In this document: piece by piece, positions 1-7,548 of the stretch | Position numbering within the stretch: the stretch's first letter is position 1 | How the letters are laid out: the number at the start of each line of letters is the position of its first letter | Source of the DNA: an uncultured Flavobacteriaceae bacterium | GTDB taxonomy: Bacteria; Bacteroidota; Bacteroidia; Flavobacteriales; Flavobacteriaceae | Direction of reading: 5' to 3' | NCBI GenBank assembly: GCA_947487895.1 | Contig: CANKYF010000016.1 | Coordinates: 1-64,000, forward strand | Length of the DNA stretch: 64,000 nucleotides | Notes under the pieces: generated by a model | Told to the model about the DNA's origin: nothing | Database searches by the model: none | Seen by the model: only the letters and a program-made list of their open reading frames with translations | Position numbers and translations under genes: made by a program

Positions 1-16
1 ACAAACCATGGTTTGT
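1..16. repeat. 16-bp perfect palindrome at window edge
   Basis: ACAAACCATGGTTTGT reads the same on both strands. It lies at the very edge of the window, so its context is unknown. It may sit inside the end of an upstream gene. Confidence 0.5.
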
Positions 17-47
17 TCAGAGATTTAATATATTTAATCCTAGTTAA
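3..47 (+). CDS. Possible C-terminal tail of an upstream gene (partial)
   Basis: Frame 3 is open from the window edge to a TAA at 45-47 and would encode KPWFVQRFNIFNPS. The composition is protein-like, and a good bidirectional terminator follows at 91-114, as expected for a gene ending here and converging on the aspartate kinase gene. The piece is too short to identify. The other two forward frames also reach stops (28 and 66), so the frame choice is a guess. Confidence 0.25.
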   Translation, partial: KPWFVQRFNIFNPS

Positions 48-90
48 AACTGTAACGGTTATTTAGGACTAGTCAATAAATAAAAACAAA

Positions 91-114
91 AAGAGGGATT
101 AAATAATCCCTCTT
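91..114. terminator. Bidirectional rho-independent terminator
   Basis: A perfect 10-bp stem (91-100 pairs with 105-114) has a 4-nt loop, with a T-run on the plus side and an A-run before it. It can end the aspartate kinase transcript on the minus strand and any plus-strand transcript entering from the left. Confidence 0.85.
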
Positions 115-144
115 TTTTCTAGCAAAAACTTAAAATTTTAATGT

Positions 145-1467
145 TTAAATAGCGACTAACTCAAATAAATATTCATTTAGCTTCTGCAAAGTATCTACTT
201 TCTTTTCTGTATCAATTAATAACGAAATGTTATTTCTACTACCTCCATAAGAAATCATTCTAATATTTACATCTTTTAAAATTTGAAATAACTTAAAAGT
301 GTTTTTATGATCTACAATTGAGTGTCCTACTAAACATACTATACTTTGGTTTCTATCTACTTCTATGGTAGAGAATGTTTCTAACTCTTCAATTATCGCG
401 CCAAGGTTACTATCATCATCAATTGTTAAAGAAACTGCAACTTCAGATGTTGTAATCATATCTATAGAGGTCTTATTGGCTTCAAAAATCTCGAATACTT
501 TTCTTAAGAAACCATAAGCTTGAAGCATTCTCCCAGATTTTATTTTAATGGCAGTAATACCATCTTTGGCAGCAATAGCCTTAATACCACTTTCTACATG
601 ATTTTTACTAATTAAAGTTCCATGTGCTGGCGGATTCATTGTGTTTTTTAATCTAACAGGGATGCCATCTTTTCTAACTGGCAACACCGTTTGAGGATGC
701 AATATTTTTGCTCCAAAGTAAGCTAACTCTGCAGCTTCATCAAATGATAAATCTGAAATTGGCTTAGTACCTTCAACAAATCTAGGATCATTATTATGCA
801 TGCCGTCTATATCTGTCCAGATTTGCACTTCTTCAGCATTTATAGCAGCTCCAACAATGGTAGCTGTATAATCACTACCGCCTCGTTGTAAATTAGAAAC
901 ATCACCATTGCTATCTAAACAAATAAAACCTTGGGTGATATAAATATCGGCTTCTGGAGTAAATGTCAACACATTGTCTAATAAGCTTTTTATAGCTTCA
1001 CTGTCTGGTTCTTTAACCTCATTGATTCTCATAAAATCGAGAGCTGGGAGTAATTGAGAATTTACACCTTGCTGTTGTAAAAATTTATTAAACATAAATG
1101 TTGAAAGCAATTCACCTTGCGCTAAAATTTCATTTTCAACCACTTGAGAAAAAGATTTCTCTACACATTCATTTAAAAACTCAAAACGCTCAGACACATA
1201 TTCAGAAACAACTTCTTTTAAACTATTATCTATTATAAGCTCGTTTACAACATCAACATACTTATTATATAAATTATTTATTTCTGTAGAAGCCTCATTT
1301 TTATTTCCCTCAGAAATTTTACTTGCAATATTTACTAACGCATTGGTAGTACCAGACATAGCAGAAAGCACCACTATTTTTTTATCACCGTCATTAATAA
1401 TAGATTTAACATTGTTCATATTTTGAACAGACCCAACTGAAGTACCACCAAATTTTAAAACTCTCAT
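145..1467 (-). CDS. lysC: Aspartate kinase (monofunctional)
   Basis: Catalyses ATP-dependent phosphorylation of aspartate, the first step towards lysine, threonine, methionine and diaminopimelate; cytosolic. The protein has 440 residues, usual for a monofunctional aspartokinase. The N-terminal amino-acid kinase domain opens with KFGGTSVG (residues 5-12), the nucleotide-binding signature. QRGGSDYTA and WTDIDGM are further family motifs. The last ~140 residues form the regulatory ACT region (TTSEVAVSLTIDD), so feedback inhibition by lysine or threonine is expected. There is no homoserine dehydrogenase domain. It stands alone on the minus strand, divergent from an ACT-like gene, and ends at a strong terminator. 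The gene letter is a family guess; thrA/ask names are also used. Confidence 0.93.
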   Translation of the reverse strand: MRVLKFGGTSVGSVQNMNNVKSIINDGDKKIVVLSAMSGTTNALVNIASKISEGNKNEASTEINNLYNKYVDVVNELIIDNSLKEVVSEYVSERFEFLNECVEKSFSQVVENEILAQGELLSTFMFNKFLQQQGVNSQLLPALDFMRINEVKEPDSEAIKSLLDNVLTFTPEADIYITQGFICLDSNGDVSNLQRGGSDYTATIVGAAINAEEVQIWTDIDGMHNNDPRFVEGTKPISDLSFDEAAELAYFGAKILHPQTVLPVRKDGIPVRLKNTMNPPAHGTLISKNHVESGIKAIAAKDGITAIKIKSGRMLQAYGFLRKVFEIFEANKTSIDMITTSEVAVSLTIDDDSNLGAIIEELETFSTIEVDRNQSIVCLVGHSIVDHKNTFKLFQILKDVNIRMISYGGSRNNISLLIDTEKKVDTLQKLNEYLFELVAI

Positions 1468-1596
1468 ATAATATATTCTTAATTACCAATAGACATTAAC
1501 GCCTATTTATTTCATTTCCATTAATTTGAGGTAAAATTAAAATACAAACGTGGTTAAAACTTATTTTTACAAAAAATTGTTTACTTTTACACAAAT

Positions 1597-1612
1597 TGTT
1601 AAATATTTAACA
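1597..1612. promoter_or_regulatory. 16-bp perfect palindrome touching a start codon
   Basis: TGTTAAATATTTAACA is a perfect palindrome whose last base is the A of the ATG at 1612. A weak -7-like box (TACTTTTA, 1582-1589) lies just upstream, so a protein bound here would sit over the transcription or translation start. This could be an operator; chance in AT-rich DNA is possible. Confidence 0.35.
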
Positions 1613-2268
1613 TGAAGACGGTTTCTAATTGTGTAGAAGACATCTTAATTGCTCAACCTTATCTTGAAGAAGCATTATCTCGTAACATTATTAATTATAG
1701 TGCACTTGCTGTTGAACTTACTGAACCAATTAGCAAGATGCTTAAAAAGGATGTAAAGCCAGGCGCTATAATGATGGCACTTAGACGTTACAACCCACCT
1801 CCTACATTAGGTAATTCTATTAAGATGAAGCGAGTTATTCAAAATCTTGGAGATATAACTGTACGATCTAATTTAACTGATTTCACGGTTAAAAACTCAG
1901 AGACTTTAATTGATAATCATTCAAAGATACTTAACAGAATCAATAAAGAGAATAAATTGTTCTACACTTTTACTCGGGGCATTCATGAAAGTACGATTAT
2001 TATTTCTAGCAGTCTTGATGACTTTGTGAAAGAAAATTTAAAAAATGAAATGTTTTTAGCAGTACAAAATGGACTATCTGCCATAAGCATAAATCTACCT
2101 CAAGACAACTCTAAAATAGCAGGTTTATACTATCATTTTTTTAAAAGGCTAGCATGGGAAGGCATTGTACTTTATGAAGTACTTTCTACAACAAATGAGT
2201 TTACAATTTTAGTTGAAGATGAATACGTAGACAAAGCTTTTGCAGCAATAAAAAGAGTAAAATCTTAA
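1612..2268 (+). CDS. ACT-domain-like protein, function unknown
   Basis: This 218-residue cytosolic protein has no signal peptide. The N-terminal ~85 residues are helical and resemble a conserved flavobacterial region (SRNIINYSALAVEL, then MMALRRYNPPP). The C-terminal ~70 residues (GLSAISINLP, then LAWEGIVLYEVLST and FTILVEDEYV) have the beta-alpha-beta pattern and spacing of an ACT ligand-binding domain. It is divergent from aspartate kinase, an ACT-regulated enzyme, so an amino-acid-sensing or regulatory role is possible but not shown. No enzyme motif or DNA-binding motif is clear. The start is the only in-frame ATG near the domain start. Confidence 0.6.
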   Translation: MKTVSNCVEDILIAQPYLEEALSRNIINYSALAVELTEPISKMLKKDVKPGAIMMALRRYNPPPTLGNSIKMKRVIQNLGDITVRSNLTDFTVKNSETLIDNHSKILNRINKENKLFYTFTRGIHESTIIISSSLDDFVKENLKNEMFLAVQNGLSAISINLPQDNSKIAGLYYHFFKRLAWEGIVLYEVLSTTNEFTILVEDEYVDKAFAAIKRVKS

Positions 2269-2314
2269 CGTATTTAAAACATTCATTTTACCTTTACGCT
2301 TTACTTTTAAAAGT

Positions 2315-3094
2315 ATGGTATTAAAGTACAAAGGTATTGATGTTTTTTATACAGATGAAGGTAAAGGTAGAGCGATAGTATTACTCCATGGCTTCTTAGA
2401 AAATTCCAAAATGTGGAATGAATTCGTTACACCTCTTTCAAAAAAAAATAGAGTGATTACAATAGACCTTTTGGGTCATGGTAAAACGGGTTGTTTAGGA
2501 TATATACATTCTATGGAGCTTATGGCGGAAGTAGTTGAAATACTTCTTAAACACTTAAAAATTAGAAAGTCTATATTTATTGGGCATTCCATGGGAGGCT
2601 ATGTCTCTTTAGCATTTGCTGAAAAACATCCAGACAATGTTAAAGGACTTTGCCTATTAAATTCTACTGCAAGCGCAGATACACCAGAAAAGAAATTAAA
2701 CAGAGATAGAGGCATCAAAGCTGTTAAACAAAACCATAAGACATTTGTAAGACTAGGTGTTTTTAATCTTTTCTCTCCTAAAAACCAAAACATATTTTCA
2801 ACTGAAATTAAATCTTTAATTAAAGAATGCTTATCAACTCCATTACAGGGTATTGTAGCAGCATTAGAAGGAATGAAAATTAGAGAAGATCGAGAAGTAC
2901 TACTACACTTTTCTCCTTATAAAAAAATGATGATAATAGGCAAAAGTGACCCTGCACTTAATTATGAGGCTTTAATTTCCCAAACACAAAATACAGATGT
3001 TGAAATTATAGAATTTGAAGGAGGACATATGGGTTTTATAGAAAATAAAACAGAATGCTTGAACACAATAATGCATTTCATCGAAAATATATAG
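2315..3094 (+). CDS. Alpha/beta-fold hydrolase
   Basis: A 259-residue cytosolic hydrolase of the alpha/beta superfamily. Visible elements are the oxyanion-hole segment LLHGFLENSKMW (about residues 23-34), the nucleophile elbow GHSMGG, a candidate acid in GKSDP, and the catalytic histidine in GGHMGF near the end. The likely triad is therefore Ser-Asp-His. The substrate cannot be told: relatives include esterases, haloperoxidase-like and MhpC-type C-C hydrolases. It follows the ACT-like gene by 46 bp on the same strand, with a near-consensus -7 box (TACCTTTA, 2289-2296) 18 bp before the ATG, so it may have its own promoter. Confidence 0.85.
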   Translation: MVLKYKGIDVFYTDEGKGRAIVLLHGFLENSKMWNEFVTPLSKKNRVITIDLLGHGKTGCLGYIHSMELMAEVVEILLKHLKIRKSIFIGHSMGGYVSLAFAEKHPDNVKGLCLLNSTASADTPEKKLNRDRGIKAVKQNHKTFVRLGVFNLFSPKNQNIFSTEIKSLIKECLSTPLQGIVAALEGMKIREDREVLLHFSPYKKMMIIGKSDPALNYEALISQTQNTDVEIIEFEGGHMGFIENKTECLNTIMHFIENI

Positions 3095-3153
3095 TTATTC
3101 GTCGATTATTTAAACTATTTTTCGTAGGTTTAGTATCTCTTAACTTTATACCA

Positions 3154-3408
3154 ATGAAAAAACCTACTTTAACCCAAACCATGTATTGCTCTGTTTTTGG
3201 ACATAACTATCATGTGTCTAAAAAAGTGACTCGACACGTAAAAGAGTACACTTGCTCTCACTGCAAAAAGCAATTAACCACCAATAGTAACGGAAAATTA
3301 ATAGAATTGACACCTAAGTTTAAGGAAATAAATAGCATTCTAGAAAAAGTTCATAATGCCAGAGAGGAACGTTTAAGGAGAAAAACATCACTTTCATCGA
3401 TTTATTAA
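3154..3408 (+). CDS. Small zinc-ribbon-like protein, copy 1
   Basis: An 84-residue protein with the pattern Cys-x3-Gly-His followed about 20 residues later by Cys-x2-Cys (CSVFGH and CSHCKK). This CHCC set could bind one zinc. It resembles the short DUF1660-type 'C-x-x-F-G-H' proteins, but that assignment is tentative. Two paralogues occur at 3487 and 9486; copies 1 and 2 share HVKEYTC and the LTPKFKEIN stretch, so they arose by tandem duplication. The open frame extends back to 3055 inside the hydrolase gene, but similarity to copy 2 starts near 3154. The internal ATG at 3181 (MYCSVFGH) is also possible. Confidence 0.65.
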   Translation: MKKPTLTQTMYCSVFGHNYHVSKKVTRHVKEYTCSHCKKQLTTNSNGKLIELTPKFKEINSILEKVHNAREERLRRKTSLSSIY

Positions 3409-3486
3409 TGAGTCACCTATTACTTTCATCGAATTTTTATACATTTAGGATATCTCCCCAATCCCTAATTTTAATGGCTAAATTTT

Positions 3487-3729
3487 ATGAAAAACATTCA
3501 TTGCAAAGTATTTGGACATGATATCCGTCTAAGTAAAAATGTCACTTTCCACGTAAAGGAATACACTTGCAAAAACTGCAAAAAACAATTTACGACTAGT
3601 AGTAATGGTGAATTGGTTGAACTCACACCAAAGTTTAAAGAAATAAACGCGCTTTTAGAAAACATTCATAACAGACGCCTTATTAGAAGACAAAAATCGC
3701 ATCCTGAATTATTAGTGTTTAGGCATTAA
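3487..3729 (+). CDS. Small zinc-ribbon-like protein, copy 2
   Basis: An 80-residue paralogue of the preceding gene, with CKVFGH near the N-terminus and CKNCKK in the middle as candidate zinc ligands, then a charged, helical tail (LTPKFKEINALL). No signal peptide or membrane segment, so it is presumably cytosolic. Its last 11 bp overlap the 3' end of thiL on the opposite strand. Function unknown; a nucleic-acid- or protein-binding adaptor would fit a basic mini zinc ribbon. Confidence 0.7.
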   Translation: MKNIHCKVFGHDIRLSKNVTFHVKEYTCKNCKKQFTTSSNGELVELTPKFKEINALLENIHNRRLIRRQKSHPELLVFRH

Positions 3730-4765
3730 AATTTTTCCACCCTTGAGCTTTTAGCTCAATTTTTGTTTCAGCTCTAGTTATCAAATGAACACCATGCTCT
3801 TTTTCTCTCATAAAACCAATAACGGTTAAATTCGGGTTTGCCTTTATTTTAGGAAAGTCTTCTTGAGAAACTGTAAACAGCAATTCATAATCTTCTCCTC
3901 CATTCAACGCAACTGTTGTACTATCAATATTAAATTCTTCACATGTAGAAATAACTTGAGGATCTAAAGGAAGTTTATTTTCATATAAATCACATCCAAC
4001 ACCACTCTCTTTACAAATGTGAAGTATTTCAGAAGACAAACCATCACTAACATCAATCATAGAAGTTGGTTTAACTTCTAAATCTTCCAGCAACTTAACA
4101 ATATCTTTTCTAGCCTCTGGCTTTAATTGGCGTTCAACTATATAATTGTAAGGTTCTAAATCTGGTTGACTATTTGGATTCACTTTATAAACTTCTTTTT
4201 CTCTCTCTAAAACTTGTAACCCCATGTAAGCACCACCTAAATCTCCTGTTACAACTAATAAATCATTTGGTTTAGCGCCAGACCTGTAGACTTCTTTATT
4301 ATTTTTAACTTCTCCAATTGCTGTTACAGAAATTAATAATCCAGTCGTAGAAGAAGTGGTATCTCCTCCAACAACATCAACATTATATATTCTTGCTGCT
4401 GTTTCTATACCTGCATAAAGCTCTTCTAAAGCTTCTAAAGGATATCTATTAGACACCGCAATTGATACTGTAACTTGCGTTGCATTAGCATTCATTGCAT
4501 AAACATCAGACAAATTAACTACAACTGCCTTGTATCCTAAATGCTTAAGTGGCACATAACTTAAATCAAAGTGTACGTTTTCAACTAATAAATCTGTTGA
4601 TACAACAATCTTGTTTTGTTTAAAGTCTAAAACGGCCGCATCATCACCTATACCTTTTAAGGTTGAAGATTGTTTTATTTTAAAGTTTTTTGTTAAATGG
4701 TCTATTAAACCAAACTCACCTAAATCACTTAATTGTGTTCTTTGTTGATTCTTATCCTCTATCAT
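3719..4765 (-). CDS. thiL: Thiamine-monophosphate kinase
   Basis: Phosphorylates thiamine monophosphate to thiamine diphosphate using ATP, the last step of cofactor synthesis; cytosolic. The 348-residue protein belongs to the PurM/ThiL fold. GIGDDAAVLD (about residues 39-48) and STDLLVENVHF are the Mg-ATP/substrate motifs; VVGGDTTSS and DVSDGLSSE follow in the expected order. No other thiamine gene lies nearby. A -7 box (4770-4777) ends 4 nt before the ATG, which suggests a leaderless transcript. The 3' end overlaps a convergent small gene by 11 bp. Confidence 0.93.
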   Translation of the reverse strand: MIEDKNQQRTQLSDLGEFGLIDHLTKNFKIKQSSTLKGIGDDAAVLDFKQNKIVVSTDLLVENVHFDLSYVPLKHLGYKAVVVNLSDVYAMNANATQVTVSIAVSNRYPLEALEELYAGIETAARIYNVDVVGGDTTSSTTGLLISVTAIGEVKNNKEVYRSGAKPNDLLVVTGDLGGAYMGLQVLEREKEVYKVNPNSQPDLEPYNYIVERQLKPEARKDIVKLLEDLEVKPTSMIDVSDGLSSEILHICKESGVGCDLYENKLPLDPQVISTCEEFNIDSTTVALNGGEDYELLFTVSQEDFPKIKANPNLTVIGFMREKEHGVHLITRAETKIELKAQGWKNFNA

Positions 4766-4769
4766 GATG

Positions 4770-4777
4770 CAAAAATA
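4770..4777 (-). promoter_or_regulatory. -7 box of thiL promoter (leaderless)
   Basis: Minus strand TATTTTTG matches the Bacteroidota -7 consensus TAnnTTTG. It ends 4 nt upstream of the thiL ATG, so transcription should begin at or next to the start codon. No convincing -33 element was seen. Confidence 0.5.
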
Positions 4778-4792
4778 ATAGTTTTATTAGGT

Positions 4793-4800
4793 TAATTTTG
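4793..4800 (+). promoter_or_regulatory. -7 box upstream of the lipoprotein operon
   Basis: TAATTTTG matches TAnnTTTG. It would start a transcript near 4806 with a leader of about 70 nt before the ATG at 4879. It is the only exact match upstream of this four-gene operon. Confidence 0.45.
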
Positions 4801-4878
4801 CTACATTACAATTAGTTTTTAAAAGTGTATTAATAATATATACGCTTTTAAATTCGTTTTAATAAAAAATTGCGCTTT

Positions 4879-6180
4879 ATGTATTACTTTATTAATAAAA
4901 ACTATACCCGAATTTTATTTGGGTTAGTTGGCATCTGTACTATAATTTATTCATGTGAAAGAGATAATAATATTCCTTTAAATGAAAATTTAGTTATAAA
5001 TGAAGATTTAGTTATAAATGAAGATTTAGTTATCAATGAAGATGTATTAGTTCCTTGCCTCAATGGCTTTGCAGATGGCTACCCGTGTAATGATTATGAT
5101 TTAATGGCACATATTCCCATCGACACTTTTAATGCTGATGATGGAAATGATTGCTGGGGATGGGTAGATCAATCTACAGGAAAAGAATATGCTATTATGG
5201 GTCTAGACAATGGTGTTGGGTTTGTAGATATATCAGACGCTTTAAACCCAGTTTACTTGGGCAAGCTTCCTACTGCTACTATTTCTAGTCCGTGGAGAGA
5301 CATAAAAATATATAATGATCATGCGTTTATTGTAGCAGATAATAATGTTGGGGAAGATAGTCATGGTATGCAAATTTTTGACCTTACTAGATTAGGTAAT
5401 GTGGCAAATCCGCCTGAAAACTTTACAGAAGATCTTCATTTCACAGATTTTGGTAGAGCTCATAATATTGTTATCAATGAAGATAGTGGTTATGCTTATA
5501 TAGTTGGCGGCAATAGAAATGACACATATTCTGGTGGACCAATTTTTGTAAATATTCAAAATCCAACAGCGCCTGTAATAGAGGGAGGTTTTGGTTTAGG
5601 AGGTTATTCTCATGACGCTCAAGTAGTCACTTATAATGGTCCCGATTCAGATTATACTGGGCAAGAAATTTTTATTGGCAGTAATGAAAATGAAGTCCTA
5701 ATTGTGAATGTTTCTGATAAAACTAACCCAACTATAATTTCTAGAATAACCTACAGCGATGTAAGATATGCGCACCAAGGTTGGTTTACTTCAGATATGA
5801 AATATTTTATATTAGGTGATGAATTAGATGAATTAAGACTGGGAATTGATAGTAAAACTATAGTCTTTGATTTCACAGATTTAGATGATCCTAAATTTCA
5901 CTTTAATTATTTTGGCCCTACTACAGCCATAGATCATAACGGCTATGTTAAAAACAATAATTTCTTCTATGCAAATTACAATGCTGGAATGCGCGTTTTA
6001 GATATTTCAGATATTAATAATAGTTCATTTACTGAAGTTGGATATTTCGATACCTATCCTGACAACGACAATACGGCTTTTGATGGTGCTTGGAGTGTAT
6101 ATCCTTACCTACCTAGTGGAAATATTATTATTAGTGATGTAACCAACGGGTTGTTTGTTGTTAGGAAAAGTGGTTCATAG
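4879..6180 (+). CDS. Choice-of-anchor-B / LVIVD-repeat lipoprotein
   Basis: A 433-residue lipoprotein. The hydrophobic N-terminus ends in a lipobox-like IIYSC followed by acidic residues (ERDN), suggesting export to the outer membrane, possibly the outer face. Next comes an in-frame repeat of the hexapeptide NEDLVI (4981-5052), then a beta-propeller of LVIVD type (GVGFVDISDA, GMRVLDISDI) typical of choice-of-anchor-B proteins. Histidine-rich strands (RAHNIVINED, YSHDAQ, YAHQGW, IDHNGY) are in the family pattern and could bind metal or ligand. I start at ATG 4879; the frame extends to a TTG at 4870, which is less likely. It is first in a four-gene operon with MbnP/MbnH-like genes. Confidence 0.82.
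   Translation: MYYFINKNYTRILFGLVGICTIIYSCERDNNIPLNENLVINEDLVINEDLVINEDVLVPCLNGFADGYPCNDYDLMAHIPIDTFNADDGNDCWGWVDQSTGKEYAIMGLDNGVGFVDISDALNPVYLGKLPTATISSPWRDIKIYNDHAFIVADNNVGEDSHGMQIFDLTRLGNVANPPENFTEDLHFTDFGRAHNIVINEDSGYAYIVGGNRNDTYSGGPIFVNIQNPTAPVIEGGFGLGGYSHDAQVVTYNGPDSDYTGQEIFIGSNENEVLIVNVSDKTNPTIISRITYSDVRYAHQGWFTSDMKYFILGDELDELRLGIDSKTIVFDFTDLDDPKFHFNYFGPTTAIDHNGYVKNNNFFYANYNAGMRVLDISDINNSSFTEVGYFDTYPDNDNTAFDGAWSVYPYLPSGNIIISDVTNGLFVVRKSGS
4981..5052 (+). repeat. 18-bp in-frame tandem repeat (NEDLVI linker)
   Basis: Three near-identical 18-bp units (4981-4998, 4999-5016, 5017-5034) are followed by a degenerate fourth. They encode NENLVI, NEDLVI, NEDLVI, NEDVLV between the lipidated cysteine and the propeller. 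Slippage would change linker length without breaking the frame. Confidence 0.9.
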
Positions 6181-6189
6181 TCTCTTACT

Positions 6190-7539
6190 ATGTTTACAAT
6201 CGAAAAAAAATACAGCCCTATACTAGTTATACTTTTTACGTTTTTAATTTTTAATTGTTCTGGTACAGATACTCCTAAAACACCTAGTCTTCTAGATAAA
6301 GAAATTGATTTTGTAAAAACACTCGGTGGTTCTAAAAATGAAAGTGCTAGGTCCATAATAAATACCACAGACGGTGGTTATGCTGTTTTAGGATATGCTC
6401 AAAGTATGGATGGTGATCTGAATAATAAAACAGATGAATCTTTTGATTATTGGTTGCTAAAATTTGACACAAACAACAACCTATTATGGCAAAAAACCTA
6501 TGGAGGAAGTGATGATGATAGAGGCAACAGTATTATTGAAACACAAGATGGCGGTTTTGCTATTTTAGGATCAAGTAAAAGTAGTAATGGAGATGTATCT
6601 ACTAATAATGGCTTTAATGATTTCTGGATCATTAAAACAGATACCTCTGGAAATATTTCTTGGGAAAAATCGTTTGGTTTTTCAGGTGCTGATGATGGCA
6701 TCTCAATAATTCAAACAAATGATAATGGGTTTCTTATTACTGGCGTTCTTGATGTAACAGCTTCTAACGGTCAAGGAAACACAAAGCAAATTACAACTAA
6801 GCGACATGCTGGAGGAGATTATTGGGCTATAAAACTAGATACTAGCGGCAATATAGAATGGAGCAAATTCTTTGGTGGCACTTTTACAGACACATCATAT
6901 GGAGTTGTTCAAACCAATGATAACGACTATATTCTCGTTGGCTCTTCAGATAGTGAAGATGTAGATATTAACAATAACAAAGGGGTCTATGATTTTTGGG
7001 TCATTAAAATTTCTGAAACAGGAAGTTTACTTTGGGAAAAATCTTTTGGAGGATCTCAAGCAGACGAAGCCAGAGGAATTACCAAAACCAACGATGGCAA
7101 CTTTATGATAATTGGCGATACCAGAAGTAGCGACAAAGATGTTTCATCTAATAATGGTGCTGCCGATTTTTGGATCATTAAAATGTCTAGTAACGGAAAT
7201 TTAATCTGGGAAAAAACGTTTGGAGGCACTAGTTTTGATGCAGCACGATCAATCACAAAAACACTAGATGGTGGTTTTGTCATAACAGGTAACTCTAGAA
7301 GCTCAGATATAGATGTTGATAGTAACAATGGTCAAAACGATGCTTGGATCATTAAAATAGATAATCTTGGTAACCTTCAATGGGAAAAAAGTGTTGGCGG
7401 CACCAGTGTTGATTTAGCTTATGGCGCTATAGAATTAAATGACGGCTCCGTAATTGTAGTTGGAGATTCAAGCAGTTCAGATCTAGACATTATAGAAAAT
7501 AAGGGGTTCACAGATGCCTTAATTTTTAAAATAAAATAA
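6190..7539 (+). CDS. Seven-repeat beta-propeller lipoprotein
   Basis: A 449-residue protein with an N-terminal signal ending in a lipobox (LIFNC, Cys24). From about residue 40 to the end there are seven repeats of 50-66 residues. Each starts K-x-x-GG and continues with SI-x-x-T-x-DGG, a short G/S-rich strand, a DV-x-x-NNG loop, DFWIIK, and GN-x-x-WE. Seven blades predict a closed propeller with DxD-type loops that may bind calcium. I do not recognise an enzyme active site. It begins 9 bp after the previous stop and 9 bp before the MbnP-like gene, so the four genes are surely co-transcribed; a surface scaffold or partner role is inferred. Confidence 0.75.
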   Translation: MFTIEKKYSPILVILFTFLIFNCSGTDTPKTPSLLDKEIDFVKTLGGSKNESARSIINTTDGGYAVLGYAQSMDGDLNNKTDESFDYWLLKFDTNNNLLWQKTYGGSDDDRGNSIIETQDGGFAILGSSKSSNGDVSTNNGFNDFWIIKTDTSGNISWEKSFGFSGADDGISIIQTNDNGFLITGVLDVTASNGQGNTKQITTKRHAGGDYWAIKLDTSGNIEWSKFFGGTFTDTSYGVVQTNDNDYILVGSSDSEDVDINNNKGVYDFWVIKISETGSLLWEKSFGGSQADEARGITKTNDGNFMIIGDTRSSDKDVSSNNGAADFWIIKMSSNGNLIWEKTFGGTSFDAARSITKTLDGGFVITGNSRSSDIDVDSNNGQNDAWIIKIDNLGNLQWEKSVGGTSVDLAYGAIELNDGSVIVVGDSSSSDLDIIENKGFTDALIFKIK

Positions 7540-7548
7540 ATTACTTTC

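Noticed and set aside
3154-3729. Prophage remnant, because the small zinc-ribbon proteins resemble phage DUF1660-type proteins
   Set aside because: No phage structural, integrase or lysis genes in the region; neighbours are housekeeping genes.
4870-4872. TTG at 4870 as the start of the LVIVD lipoprotein
   Set aside because: ATG at 4879 gives a normal lipoprotein signal and is the simpler choice.
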